Shown: piece after piece, positions 17,099 to 25,734 of the stretch
How the letters are laid out: each line of letters opens with the position of its first letter
How positions within the stretch are numbered: the first letter of the stretch is position 1
NCBI GenBank assembly: GCA_031415015.1
Contig: JANOQT010000112.1
Span: forward strand, 1-64,000
Origin: JAUYQR01 sp031415015
Lineage (GTDB): Bacteria; Pseudomonadota; Alphaproteobacteria; Rhodobacterales; Rhodobacteraceae
DNA: 64,000 nucleotides
Direction: 5' to 3'
Position numbers and translations under genes: made by a program
The notes under the pieces: model-generated
The model's database searches: none
What the model was told of the DNA's origin: nothing
Seen by the model: the letters and a program-made list of their open reading frames with translations, nothing else

Positions 17099-17580
17099 TC
17101 CGTGCGCTTTCCCGTGCGGACCGCCAAGCGATCTGGGCGCTGTTTCAGGCGTCGGCTGATTACATCCTGATGGAGCGTGACGAGGGACCGCTGCCGTGCC
17201 TGATCAACGAGTTCTTTGACGAAGCGCCCCCCGGTCTTGACGCCAGCGACAGCTACCGCGCGGGCCTGTTCGACGGTGACACTCTGCTGGCCTTGGCCGA
17301 GATGTCCATCGGGTTTCCGGCGGCGGCCGACTGCTATCTGGGACTGTTGATGGTCCGCGCCACGGCTCGCGGCGTTGGGGCCGGCGCGCGCCTGTTGCGG
17401 CATCTGGAAGCGGTGGCGCGGGATCGGGGGGCGGGGCAGATGTTCCTCGCCGTGTTGGATGTAAACCCGCGTGGCCGCGCCTTTTGGGAACGTGAGGGCT
17501 TTGTCGCAACAGACCGCGTTGGCACTGTGACGCTTGGTCAAAAGACCCAATCCGTCAAACGGTTCGTCAAACCCTTGTGA
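17095..17580 (+). CDS. GNAT family N-acetyltransferase
   Basis: 161 residues. Acetyl-CoA motif A is VRATARGVGAGARLL near residue 83, followed by LAVLDVNPRGRAFWEREGF near 118, the usual beta4-alpha4 region. The substrate is unknown. The third gene of a Nudix-Gre-GNAT operon joined by four-base overlaps. Confidence 0.85.
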   Translation: MIRALSRADRQAIWALFQASADYILMERDEGPLPCLINEFFDEAPPGLDASDSYRAGLFDGDTLLALAEMSIGFPAAADCYLGLLMVRATARGVGAGARLLRHLEAVARDRGAGQMFLAVLDVNPRGRAFWEREGFVATDRVGTVTLGQKTQSVKRFVKPL

Positions 17581-17609
17581 CCGGCGCGTCGCTCCGCCCC
17601 CGCACCGGT

Positions 17610-18857
17610 CTACTGCCGGTCGCGCCAGATTGCCGCCAGCCGCCGCGCCCGCACCAGATGCATCGCCTGATGCGTCTGACCTTGCGCCCGATCCCGTGCT
17701 GCCAGACCCATCATCCGAAGTGCGGCCGGAGTGTCTGACGCCCGCTTCAACGCGGCCAACAGCGCCGCCGCATCCCCCGGCGCAAAGCGCCAGCCGGTCA
17801 CGCCCTCTTCCACCAGCCCCCGATGCCCCTCGGTGTCCGACGCCAGCACAGGAACCGCCTGTGCGGACGCATCGAACAGGACGCGCGGCTGCTCATCGGT
17901 GACCGAGGGGACCAGTACCGCGTGATAACCGCGCAACAGCGACAGGAACGGCGCACCATATGGCACCGGGTCCAGCAGACGCAGTTGCACATGCTGCAGC
18001 CGCGTGGCCGCCTCGGCCACCGCGGGCCGCAGAGGGCCGTAACCGATTACATCAACCGCCAACGCCTGCCCCAACGCCTCGGCCTGCGCCAGCGCGTCCA
18101 GCAGCACCGCGACGCCCTTCCCTTCGGTCAGGCGTGCTGCCAGCAGGACGCGCACCGGGGCAGCCTTTGCGTCCCATGCCGCTATGGCTGCATCAGGCGC
18201 AAGCACGTCGTCCGCGTCGATCCAGCTGGCCGGGGTCACCATCGACCGCGCCTCTGATCCCGGGGCGAGGCTGGCGCGGTACCCCTCATGCGTGAACACC
18301 GACAATGCCGCGCGGCGGACCGACCAGCGGGCAAAAGCCTCGGTCAGGCTGGCCCGCAGACGGGCCGTGCGGCTGTGCGGGCCCTTACCCGCCAGACGCC
18401 AGAACGCGCTTTCGATCACAATCACCAAAGGCCGCCGCCACAGAACCGCCAAGGGGTTGACGAACAGCCCCGGCGGCAAAGGCCATCCCGCCACCCCCGC
18501 ATGCACCAGGTCTGCATCCCGCACTGCCCGCGCCGCCGCGACCAGTGTGGCGGGCGCGCGCACCAACCCCTGCCGGGCACTGGCACCCCAAGGCAAAGCC
18601 ACAAACCGCAGTCCTGCCACGCCGGGATCAACCCGCACCATGCCCTTCGGATCGCCAAGTGGCAGGCGTGGGGCCAGCACCGTCAGGGCATCCAGATAGT
18701 CCAGATGCCGCACCAGATCGCGGTGCCACAGATCATCAAGCCAGACCGAGCCGTCCTGCGCCTGAAACCACGGCACCGGCATGACCAGCAGATACCGGCA
18801 GCCGGAAAGATCCGCCGCGGCCTCCGCCAGTGTCTGATCGTTTGCGTCCTGCGACAC
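17610..18857 (-). CDS. Glycosyltransferase family 4-type protein
   Basis: 415 residues with a GT-B fold. The C-terminal half has VRVLLAARLTEGKGVAVLLDA near 232 and a late LVPSVTDEQPRVLFDASAQAVPVLASDTEGHRGLVE compressed at about 315-350, the group-1 donor-binding region in which E7-like residues sit. No membrane segment is seen, so it probably acts on the cytoplasmic face on a polysaccharide or lipid acceptor. GTG 18857 is the only start fitting the ORF; no cognate polysaccharide cluster is nearby. Confidence 0.8.
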   Translation of the reverse strand: MSQDANDQTLAEAAADLSGCRYLLVMPVPWFQAQDGSVWLDDLWHRDLVRHLDYLDALTVLAPRLPLGDPKGMVRVDPGVAGLRFVALPWGASARQGLVRAPATLVAAARAVRDADLVHAGVAGWPLPPGLFVNPLAVLWRRPLVIVIESAFWRLAGKGPHSRTARLRASLTEAFARWSVRRAALSVFTHEGYRASLAPGSEARSMVTPASWIDADDVLAPDAAIAAWDAKAAPVRVLLAARLTEGKGVAVLLDALAQAEALGQALAVDVIGYGPLRPAVAEAATRLQHVQLRLLDPVPYGAPFLSLLRGYHAVLVPSVTDEQPRVLFDASAQAVPVLASDTEGHRGLVEEGVTGWRFAPGDAAALLAALKRASDTPAALRMMGLAARDRAQGQTHQAMHLVRARRLAAIWRDRQ

Positions 18858-19073
18858 GATTCCCGCCTACCTGTCTTCGCCCCACCCTGACTAGCCTGCC
18901 TGCCGCGTCCTGCAAATGAAAAGCAGGGACCAACCCTGCGCCGTCCTGCGGTACCTCAGGTCGCGATGCACAGGCACGGCGGCCACGGCAAAGCCCCCCT
19001 CATCCTGCTCTTTTGCCGAAATATTCATCTTGCCCGAGCCGGTCCGGGCTCTGCCCGGTCGGCGAGACAAAGG

Positions 19074-19099
19074 CTTGCGGCGGAACGCCGCTCCGCAAG
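19074..19099. other. Hairpin-forming palindrome in the 18858-19116 gap
   Basis: CTTGCGG (19074-19080) pairs with CCGCAAG (19093-19099); an alternative GCGGCG/CGCCGC stem around GAA is nested. It lies downstream of the minus-strand gene at 19117, without a T-run. The rest of this 259-bp gap shows nothing I can name. Confidence 0.4.
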
Positions 19100-19116
19100 G
19101 TCACCACGGTCGGGGT

Positions 19117-19452
19117 TCAGTTGAACACCGGGGCCAGATACTGACCCGTCCACCAGCCGTGGTCACTGGTAAAGCGGATGACAACCTGACCGACCCCGGC
19201 CAGCACTGCCAATGGTCCGGCAAGCATCGCCGCGGTCCTGAGCCCGGAACCTTCGCTGCGGCTTTCGGCGATCAGCAGAACCGTCAGGATCGCGGTCATC
19301 GCCGCATCCAGCGCCAGCGTGAAGATCGCATAGCCCGAGGGCGGATATTCACCCGCCGGGACCGTCACCGCGGTAACGAACCCCCAGATCAACACCACCG
19401 ACATCATCAGGATCACGATCATGTTCTGCTTCGAAGTCCCTGCCGCGGCCAT
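19117..19452 (-). CDS. Small membrane protein of unknown function
   Basis: 111 residues with about three membrane segments (roughly residues 11-31, 44-62 and 74-94). ATG 19452 was chosen because GGGAGG lies 6 bp upstream; GTG 19458 would add two residues. No domain recognised. It is downstream of groEL on the same strand but beyond a clear terminator. Confidence 0.6.
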   Translation of the reverse strand: MAAAGTSKQNMIVILMMSVVLIWGFVTAVTVPAGEYPPSGYAIFTLALDAAMTAILTVLLIAESRSEGSGLRTAAMLAGPLAVLAGVGQVVIRFTSDHGWWTGQYLAPVFN

Positions 19453-19502
19453 GATCACCCTCCCTACGATGAGCGCAGGCTAGCCGCTGCGCGCCACCAT
19501 CG

Positions 19503-19537
19503 CAAAGAAAAAGGGCGCAACCGAAGCTGCGCCCTTT
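19503..19537 (-). terminator. Intrinsic terminator of groESL
   Basis: TGCGCCCTTT (19528-19537) and AAAGGGCGCA (19510-19519) form a 10-bp stem; read on the minus strand the hairpin ends in TTTTTCTTT. Confidence 0.9.
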
Positions 19538-19560
19538 GCCAACCTGCCTTGGGGGGCAGA

Positions 19561-21207
19561 TTACATCATACCGTCCATGCCGCCCATGCCGCCCATGCCG
19601 CCGCCCATGCCGCCGCCGGACTTCGGCTCCGGACGATCAGCGATCATCGCTTCGGTGGTGATCAGCAGCGACGCAACCGAGGCTGCATCTTCCAGCGCGG
19701 TGCGCACGACCTTGGCCGGGTCGATCACGCCGAACGCGAACATGTCACCATATTCTTCGGTCTGCGCGTTGAAGCCAAAGGTCTTGTCATCCGACTCGCG
19801 CACTTTGCCTGCGACGACCGATCCGTCAACGCCCGCGTTCTGGGCGATCTGACGCAGCGGAGCCTCAAGCGCCTTGCGGACGATGTTGATGCCGTTGGTC
19901 TGGTCAGCGTTCGCGCCAACCATGCCTTCCAGCACTTTGCCCGCCTGGATCAGCGCCACGCCGCCGCCAACCACGATGCCTTCTTGCACGGCAGCGCGGG
20001 TTGCGTTCAGCGCGTCATCGACGCGGTCCTTGCGCTCTTTCACTTCAACCTCGGTCATGCCGCCGACCTTGATCACCGCAACACCGCCAGCCAGTTTGGC
20101 CACGCGCTCTTGCAGCTTTTCACGGTCGTAGTCCGATGTGGTGTCTTCGATCTGCTGACGGATCTGCGCCACGCGTGCGTCGATTTCGGCCTTGTTGCCA
20201 GCGCCGTCGATGATCGTGGTGGTGTCCTTGGTGATCGAGATCTTCTTGGCTTTGCCAAGCATGTCGATGGTCACCGATTCCAGCTTCATGCCCAGATCAT
20301 CGCTGATCACCTGACCACCGGTCAGAATGGCGATGTCCTGCAGCATCGCCTTGCGACGATCGCCAAAACCCGGAGCCTTGACAGCGGCAATCTTCAGGCC
20401 GCCGCGCAGCTTGTTGACGACCAGCGTGGCCAGAGCCTCGCCTTCGACGTCTTCCGAGATGATCAGCAGCGGGCGCTGCGACTGGATCACGGCTTCCAGC
20501 AAGGGAACCATCGGCTGCAGCGACGACAGTTTCTTTTCGTGCAGCAAGATCAGCACGTCTTCCAGATCGGCAACCATCTTGTCGGCGTTGGTCACAAAGT
20601 AGGGCGACAGATAGCCACGGTCGAACTGCATGCCTTCAACGACGGTGGTTTCCGTCTCAAGGCCCTTGTTCTCTTCGACGGTGATGACACCCTCGTTGCC
20701 GACTTTCTGCATCGCTTCGGCGATTTGCCGACCGATTTCCGTCTCGCCGTTGGCCGAGATGGTACCGACTTGCGCGACTTCAGCGGTGTCCTTGACAGGA
20801 CGCGATGCTGCCTTGATCGCGGCCACAACCTTGACCACGGCCATGTCGATGCCGCGCTTCAGGTCCATCGGGTTCATGCCGGCGGCAACAGCCTTCAGAC
20901 CTTCCTTGATGATGGCTTGGGCCAGCACGGTCGCGGTGGTCGTGCCGTCACCGGCCTCGTCGTTGGTGCGGGAAGCGACTTCCTTCACCATCTGCGCGCC
21001 CATGTTTTCGAACTTGTCGGCAAGTTCGATTTCCTTGGCGACGGTGACGCCGTCCTTGGTGATGCGGGGCGAGCCGAACGATTTGTCGATCACCACGTTG
21101 CGGCCCTTCGGGCCCAGCGTGACTTTGACAGCGTCAGCAAGGATGTTCACGCCGCGCAGCATGCGGTCGCGGGCATCGGTGTCGAACTTTACGTCTTTAG
21201 CAGCCAT
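19561..21207 (-). CDS. groEL: Chaperonin GroEL
   Basis: 548 residues of a standard type I chaperonin 60: MAAKDVKFDTDARDRMLRGV start, ATP-binding GPKGRNVVI and GDGTTTATVLAQ motifs, and a Gly-Met-rich C-terminal tail of GGM repeats ending DGMM. It forms the double-ring folding chamber with GroES. ATG 21207 follows GGAGC by 7 bp. Lies 61 bp behind groES, the gap being partly filled by a palindromic repeat. Confidence 0.98.
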   Translation of the reverse strand: MAAKDVKFDTDARDRMLRGVNILADAVKVTLGPKGRNVVIDKSFGSPRITKDGVTVAKEIELADKFENMGAQMVKEVASRTNDEAGDGTTTATVLAQAIIKEGLKAVAAGMNPMDLKRGIDMAVVKVVAAIKAASRPVKDTAEVAQVGTISANGETEIGRQIAEAMQKVGNEGVITVEENKGLETETTVVEGMQFDRGYLSPYFVTNADKMVADLEDVLILLHEKKLSSLQPMVPLLEAVIQSQRPLLIISEDVEGEALATLVVNKLRGGLKIAAVKAPGFGDRRKAMLQDIAILTGGQVISDDLGMKLESVTIDMLGKAKKISITKDTTTIIDGAGNKAEIDARVAQIRQQIEDTTSDYDREKLQERVAKLAGGVAVIKVGGMTEVEVKERKDRVDDALNATRAAVQEGIVVGGGVALIQAGKVLEGMVGANADQTNGINIVRKALEAPLRQIAQNAGVDGSVVAGKVRESDDKTFGFNAQTEEYGDMFAFGVIDPAKVVRTALEDAASVASLLITTEAMIADRPEPKSGGGMGGGMGGMGGMDGMM

Positions 21208-21244
21208 TTTGTAGCTCCTTCGAATGGGTTGGTGGTCAGCGTAG

Positions 21245-21263
21245 GATGGGCAATCTGCCCATC
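21245..21263. repeat. Dispersed palindromic repeat, copy 1
   Basis: GATGGGCA, ATC, TGCCCATC; preceded by GTAG. Lies between groES and groEL. Related copies at 48823, 57903 and 59537. Confidence 0.75.
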
Positions 21264-21268
21264 ACTCC

Positions 21269-21556
21269 TCAGGCGATGATGCCGAGAATGTCGCTTTCCT
21301 TCATGATCAGCAGGTCTTCGCCGTCCAGTTTCACTTCGGTGCCCGACCATTTGCCGAACAGGATCTTGTCGCCAGCCTTGACGGACGGGGCGATCAGTTC
21401 GCCCGAATCCTTGCGGGCACCTTCGCCCACGGAAATGATCTCGCCCTCGGCGGGCTTTTCCTTGGCGGTATCCGGGATGATCAGGCCGCCCTTGGTTTTG
21501 TCTTCGCCTTCGATGCGACGAACCAGAACGCGGTCATGCAGCGGTTTAAAAGCCAT
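21269..21556 (-). CDS. groES: Co-chaperonin GroES
   Basis: 95 residues: MAFKPLHDRVLVRR, the mobile loop GEDKTKGGLIIPD near 18-30 and the dome region GSKVKAGDKILF-type sequence. It caps GroEL. ATG 21556 gives the family start. Its leader carries a CIRCE operator and a sigma-70 promoter. Confidence 0.98.
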   Translation of the reverse strand: MAFKPLHDRVLVRRIEGEDKTKGGLIIPDTAKEKPAEGEIISVGEGARKDSGELIAPSVKAGDKILFGKWSGTEVKLDGEDLLIMKESDILGIIA

Positions 21557-21594
21557 CTGGGTGTACTCCCTTGAGTTTCCAGGTTTGAAATTGA

Positions 21595-21621
21595 TTAGCA
21601 CTCATCGGACACGAGTGCCAA
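21595..21621. promoter_or_regulatory. CIRCE operator (HrcA-binding)
   Basis: TTAGCACTC, nine bases, GAGTGCCAA: 17 of 18 arm positions of the CIRCE consensus. It lies just downstream of the predicted groES transcription start, so HrcA bound here would block initiation. Confidence 0.95.
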
Positions 21622-21629
21622 CGCGCTGT

Positions 21630-21658
21630 GAATTAGGCACTCGACGGGTCGGAGTCAA
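21630..21658 (-). promoter_or_regulatory. Sigma-70-type promoter of groESL
   Basis: On the minus strand TTGACT (21658-21653), a 17-bp spacer and TAATTC (21635-21630). The predicted start falls at about 21623, immediately beside CIRCE. Confidence 0.8.
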
Positions 21659-21746
21659 CACCGCGGGCCGCCTATCTGCGCCTTTTCGTCTTGCCTTTCG
21701 CGGTCCCGATGCCACGATGCGGCCAACCAAACCGTACCGAGGCCCC

Positions 21747-22736
21747 ATGAAGCACTTCGTGACCCTTCTTGCCGCCCTGTCGTTTCTGACCACGCCGCTG
21801 TTTGCCCAGTGCGCCGGGCAGAACCTGTTCGACAGCATGCCGCCAGACGACCTTGCGGCCCTTCAGGCGGCGGCAGCGGCGGTGCCCTACCCGCAGGGTA
21901 ACTTCTGGCGCGCGACGCGGGGCGACGAGGTGATCACGCTGGTCGGCACCTATCACTTCGACGATCCGCGCCACGATCCGACACTGTTGGCGGTGACACC
22001 GGTCATCCAGTCGGCCACCACCGTCATGGTCGAGGCGGGGCCGGAGGAAGAAAAGCAACTGCTGGACCTGATGGCCCGCGATCCGTCCAAGATGATGATC
22101 GTCGAAGGCCCGTCCCTGATCCAGCGGATGCCCGCCGATCTGTGGAGCCGCCTTTCCGTGGCTTTGGCCCAGCGCGGGATACCGGGGTTCATGGCCGCCA
22201 AGCTGCAACCCTGGTATGTCAACGTGCTGCTGGCCATGCCACCGTGCGCTATGGCGCAAATGGTGGATCCCAAGGGGCTGGACGGGTTGGTGATCGACAC
22301 GGCCGAAGCGGCAGGTGTGCCGGTACAGGCGCTGGAGCCGTTCGACACGGTATTCAAGGTGTTCGATCTGATGACCGAAGCGGATCAGCTGGCGATGATC
22401 GAGGCGACGCTGGCGATGGAGGACCGGTCCGAGGATTTCTCCGCCACCCTTGCGGACAGCTATTTCGCGGGAGAAAGCCGGCTGATGTGGGAATTCATGC
22501 GCGACATCTCATACCAGACTCCGGGCGTCAGCCGCGATCAGGTGGACGTGGAGTTTGCGCGCATGGAGGAAGCCCTGATGGCCAGCCGCAACCGCGCCTG
22601 GATCCCGGTGCTTGAGGCGACGGTGGCCAAGGGTCCGGTCTTTGCCGCGTTCGGCGCCTTGCACCTGCCAGGGCGCGAAGGGGTTCTGGCGCTGCTGGAA
22701 GCAAAGGGATTCACGATCGAACCCCTGCCCTTGTGA
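21747..22736 (+). CDS. TraB/GumN family protein
   Basis: 329 residues with a signal peptide (MKHFVTLLAALSFLTTPLFA) and the GumN/TraB domain: LVGTYHFDDPRHDP near residue 71 and FAAFGALHLPGREGVLALLEAKGF near the C-terminus, each carrying conserved Gly/His. Related proteins are Tiki-type metallopeptidases, but the bacterial role is unknown. It is divergent from groES and followed after one base by an MBL hydrolase gene. Confidence 0.85.
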   Translation: MKHFVTLLAALSFLTTPLFAQCAGQNLFDSMPPDDLAALQAAAAAVPYPQGNFWRATRGDEVITLVGTYHFDDPRHDPTLLAVTPVIQSATTVMVEAGPEEEKQLLDLMARDPSKMMIVEGPSLIQRMPADLWSRLSVALAQRGIPGFMAAKLQPWYVNVLLAMPPCAMAQMVDPKGLDGLVIDTAEAAGVPVQALEPFDTVFKVFDLMTEADQLAMIEATLAMEDRSEDFSATLADSYFAGESRLMWEFMRDISYQTPGVSRDQVDVEFARMEEALMASRNRAWIPVLEATVAKGPVFAAFGALHLPGREGVLALLEAKGFTIEPLPL

Positions 22737-22737
22737 C

Positions 22738-23475
22738 ATGCTGCCCGGAAAGATCATCCGACTGACGGTGCTGGATTTCGGCCTGTTCGAGGTGCGCGGT
22801 GGCGAGCGGGTGATCGGCATCCCCGGCTTCCTTTTGGAAACCGACCGTGGCGCAAGGGTGCTGTTCGACACCGGCTTTCCGCCCGCCTATGCCAGCGACC
22901 CCGATATCGCCGCGCGGGATGGCCTGCCCCGGTTCGGGCGGCTGGTGGATTACAGCCCGCGCCAGACTGCGCTGGGGCAGCTGGCGCTGTTGGGGCTGAC
23001 GCCCAGCGACGTTGATCTGGTCATCCTCAGCCACGGCCATATCGACCATGTAGGCTCGCTGCCCCTGTTCGCGCATTTGCCCGTCGTGATGACCGCGCGC
23101 GAACGCGCCGACCCGGCCCCCAGCTATTTCGGCACCGCGCGCCCGATAGACTGGCCCGACGCGACCTACCGGCTGATCGACGGCGACACTGCGGTCTGTG
23201 ACGGGCTGATGCTGATCCCTACCCCCGGCCACACGCCGGGGCATCTGTCAGCACTGGTGAGCCTGCCCGTAACCGGCCGGGTGATCCTTGCCGCCGATGC
23301 GATCAACCGGGCCAGCGAACCTGCCGAAGGGTTTGCCGATGCCGATGACCCGGTGGCCGCCAGCGCCTCGGCCAAGCGGCTGCTGGCGCTGGCGGCGGCA
23401 GGGGCACTCATGATCTATGGCCACGAGCCGACGCAATGGCCGCGCCTGCCAAAGGCCCCCCGGGCAATGACCTGA
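22738..23475 (+). CDS. MBL-fold metallohydrolase, AHL-lactonase-like
   Basis: 245 residues with the dinuclear zinc motif SHGHIDHVG near residue 99, TPGHTPGHLS near 163, a downstream Asp in LAADAINR, and a terminal YGHEP His. Order and spacing resemble the N-acyl homoserine lactonase branch of the beta-lactamase superfamily, though other lactone or ester substrates are possible. ATG 22738 follows the previous stop directly, so the two genes are coupled. Confidence 0.8.
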   Translation: MLPGKIIRLTVLDFGLFEVRGGERVIGIPGFLLETDRGARVLFDTGFPPAYASDPDIAARDGLPRFGRLVDYSPRQTALGQLALLGLTPSDVDLVILSHGHIDHVGSLPLFAHLPVVMTARERADPAPSYFGTARPIDWPDATYRLIDGDTAVCDGLMLIPTPGHTPGHLSALVSLPVTGRVILAADAINRASEPAEGFADADDPVAASASAKRLLALAAAGALMIYGHEPTQWPRLPKAPRAMT

Positions 23476-23518
23476 CCGACAAAATCACGCATCCGTGACC
23501 TTTTTCTTCTGCCCCCCG

Positions 23519-23548
23519 TTGACTTCAAGCCGGCACCTCCCATTTAAA
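23519..23548 (+). promoter_or_regulatory. Promoter candidate for terC
   Basis: TTGACT (23519-23524), an 18-bp spacer and TTTAAA (23543-23548). It would start a leader of about 140 nt before the ATG at 23695. Confidence 0.55.
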
Positions 23549-23660
23549 GGCTTGCGGACCGGGCCCCTCTGGCGCTGGCCTCTTTGGCATGCGTGATGTC
23601 GGACCGCATCGAGAAATGTGCTCGATGTCGTGCCCGGACCGACCGTCTTCCAAGGCATGA

Positions 23661-23686
23661 CCTCTCGACGCCGCCATTTGAGAGGA
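23661..23686 (+). promoter_or_regulatory. Hairpin sequestering the terC ribosome site
   Basis: CCTCTC (23661-23666) pairs with GAGAGG (23680-23685), which is the best Shine-Dalgarno (AGAGGA, 23681-23686; 8 nt before ATG 23695). Another hairpin, CATCGAG/CTCGATG at 23607-23627, lies upstream. The arrangement fits translational control by a leader RNA, for instance a manganese-sensing one, but I cannot match a riboswitch consensus by eye. Confidence 0.5.
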
Positions 23687-23694
23687 CTTGGGGA

Positions 23695-24699
23695 ATGGAA
23701 TTCCTGTTTGTGTTGTTTTTGAGCAAGCCGATCTGGATGTGGCTCGCATTCCTGGGGGTCGTGGTTACGCTGATGGTCTTCGACCTTGGCGTTCTTCATA
23801 AGGAAGATCACGAGCTTGGTGTCGCCGAAAGCCTGAAATTGTCGGCCTTCTACATCTTTATTGCCATTCTGTTCGGCGGCTATATCTGGTGGGCATGGTC
23901 AAACGGCACGCTGGTGACCACCGACGGCACCAACCCGGTTGCGGCCTATTTCCAAGGCTACATCATCGAGAAGGTCCTTTCGATTGACAACGTCTTCGTC
24001 ATCTCGCTGATCTTCGGGTACTTCGCGATCCCGCGGAAGTACCAGTATCGGGCGCTGGTCTGGGGCATCATCGGCGTGATCATCCTGCGCGGCATCATGA
24101 TCGCCATCGGGGCAGAGCTGATCTCGAACTATGCTTGGGTAACGCTGGTCTTTGCTGCCTTTCTGGCCCTGACCGGCATCAAGATGCTGGTCGTGCCAGA
24201 GGGCGACATGGACATCTCGAAAAACCCGGTGGTGAAGCTGACTGCGAAGTACATGAATGTGACCAAGGACTTGCACGGGCAGAAGTTCTTCGTCCGCCAG
24301 CCGCACCCGGTGACAAAAAAGATGGTGCTGTTCGCGACACCTCTTTTCGTGGCTCTGATCGTGATCAACTTTGCCGACCTGATCTTCGCGGTCGACTCGG
24401 TGCCGGCGATTTTCCTGATCACAACTGACACCTTCATCGTCTACACCGCGAACATCATGGCCATCCTTGGCCTGCGGGCGCTGTACTTCGCGCTGGCAGC
24501 ACTGGTGCACCGCTTCCACTATCTGAAGTACGCGCTGGCTGTGGTGCTGATCTTCATCGGATTGAAGGGCTTTTACAGCTACTTCTTCGGCAAGTTCGAC
24601 CCGTACCTGTCACTGGCAATCACCATCGGCATCATCGCTTCCGGCATCTTCTACTCGCTCTGGAAGACTCGGGGTGACGGGACCAAGACGGTGCACTGA
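23695..24699 (+). CDS. TerC/Alx family membrane protein
   Basis: 334 residues with about nine membrane segments. The two acidic motifs of the family are present: KVLSIDNVFVISLIF near residue 97 and INFADLIFAVDSVPAIFL near 224. TerC/Alx proteins are linked to manganese export and to metalation of exported enzymes. ATG 23695 was chosen because the family starts MEFLF and the ribosome site lies at proper distance. A longer in-frame start at 23584 would lie inside the structured leader. The next gene encodes a manganese-dependent enzyme. Confidence 0.9.
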   Translation: MEFLFVLFLSKPIWMWLAFLGVVVTLMVFDLGVLHKEDHELGVAESLKLSAFYIFIAILFGGYIWWAWSNGTLVTTDGTNPVAAYFQGYIIEKVLSIDNVFVISLIFGYFAIPRKYQYRALVWGIIGVIILRGIMIAIGAELISNYAWVTLVFAAFLALTGIKMLVVPEGDMDISKNPVVKLTAKYMNVTKDLHGQKFFVRQPHPVTKKMVLFATPLFVALIVINFADLIFAVDSVPAIFLITTDTFIVYTANIMAILGLRALYFALAALVHRFHYLKYALAVVLIFIGLKGFYSYFFGKFDPYLSLAITIGIIASGIFYSLWKTRGDGTKTVH

Positions 24700-24720
24700 C
24701 CGCCGCCACCCCGGCGTGAC

Positions 24721-24755
24721 ATTTGCCGCGCGGTGACCTATACCGCGCGGCAAAT
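24721..24755. other. Perfect 14-bp inverted repeat between terC and ppaC
   Basis: ATTTGCCGCGCGGT (24721-24734) and its exact complement (24742-24755) flank a 7-nt loop. No T-run follows. It could be an attenuating or mRNA-processing hairpin or a protein-binding palindrome 22 bp before the ppaC start. Confidence 0.6.
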
Positions 24756-24777
24756 CAATCGTTGAAGGTTCCAGCAT

Positions 24778-25698
24778 ATGACCACCCTCGTCTTCGGCCA
24801 CAAATCCCCGGACACCGACTCCACGCTGTCGGCCATCGTCTGGGCCTGGTATCTGACCCACCGGCGCGGCGGCGATGCCGAACCGCGTCTGCTGGGCGAA
24901 CCGAACACCGAAGCCGCCTTTGTGCTGAAACACTGGGGGTTCGACAAGCCCACGATCATCACGGATGTCGCGGCCGGGCAAAATGTGGTGATCGTCGATA
25001 CCAACAACCCGGCGGAACTGCCGCTGTCGATCAACGACGCCAATATCATGGCGATCATCGACCATCATATGCTGGTGGGCGGCCTGAAGACCAGGACCCC
25101 GATCAACGTGGTGATGCGCCCGCTGGCCTGCACCGCCACGGTGATGCACGACATCATGGGCGATGACGTGGCCGGCCTGCCGCGCGACATCAAGGGCGCG
25201 ATGCTGTCGTGCATCGTGTCGGACACGCTGGAATTCCGCTCGCCTACCACCACCGATCATGATCGTTCGGTGGGCGAAAAGCTGGCGGCTGATCTGGGCG
25301 TTTCCATCCCGGAACTGGCCGCGCAGATGTTCGAGGCGAAGTCGGATGTGTCGGCGTTCTCAGACGCGGCCCTGCTGCGGATGGATTCCAAGGAATACAC
25401 CGTTGCGGGCAAGGACCTGCGCATTTCCGTTCTGGAGACTACCGCGCCGAAAGTGGTTCTGGATCGCAAGTCCAGCCTGATGGCCTCGATGGTGGATGTG
25501 GCAAAAGAAGACGGTGCCGATCAGGTGCTGCTGTTCGTGATCGACATCCTGCGCGAAGAGGCGACGCTGCTGGTGCCGAACGATCTGGTCAAGCAGATGG
25601 CAGAGGCGTCGTTCGGCTGCACCGTCACCGGCGATACGGTCGTGCTGCCCGGCATCATGAGCCGCAAGAAACAGATCATCCCGTCGCTTAAACTGTAA
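24778..25698 (+). CDS. ppaC: Manganese-dependent inorganic pyrophosphatase (family II)
   Basis: 306 residues of the DHH superfamily: FGHKSPDTDST at residues 6-16, VDTNNP near 77, IIDHH near 98 and the C-terminal DHHA2 domain with a late SRKKQ motif. It hydrolyses pyrophosphate, using Mn2+ rather than Mg2+. Lies downstream of the terC-like gene in the same direction, separated by a palindrome, which suggests linked manganese control. Confidence 0.95.
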   Translation: MTTLVFGHKSPDTDSTLSAIVWAWYLTHRRGGDAEPRLLGEPNTEAAFVLKHWGFDKPTIITDVAAGQNVVIVDTNNPAELPLSINDANIMAIIDHHMLVGGLKTRTPINVVMRPLACTATVMHDIMGDDVAGLPRDIKGAMLSCIVSDTLEFRSPTTTDHDRSVGEKLAADLGVSIPELAAQMFEAKSDVSAFSDAALLRMDSKEYTVAGKDLRISVLETTAPKVVLDRKSSLMASMVDVAKEDGADQVLLFVIDILREEATLLVPNDLVKQMAEASFGCTVTGDTVVLPGIMSRKKQIIPSLKL

Positions 25699-25734
25699 GA
25701 CGGCGGCGCGCGGGGTGACCCGCGCGCCAATCCT

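Noticed and set aside
18916..21279. 787-codon open frame on the plus strand opposite groEL
   Set aside because: It is the antisense shadow of the highly biased groEL gene; the translation is rich in His, Arg and Asp and shows no domain.
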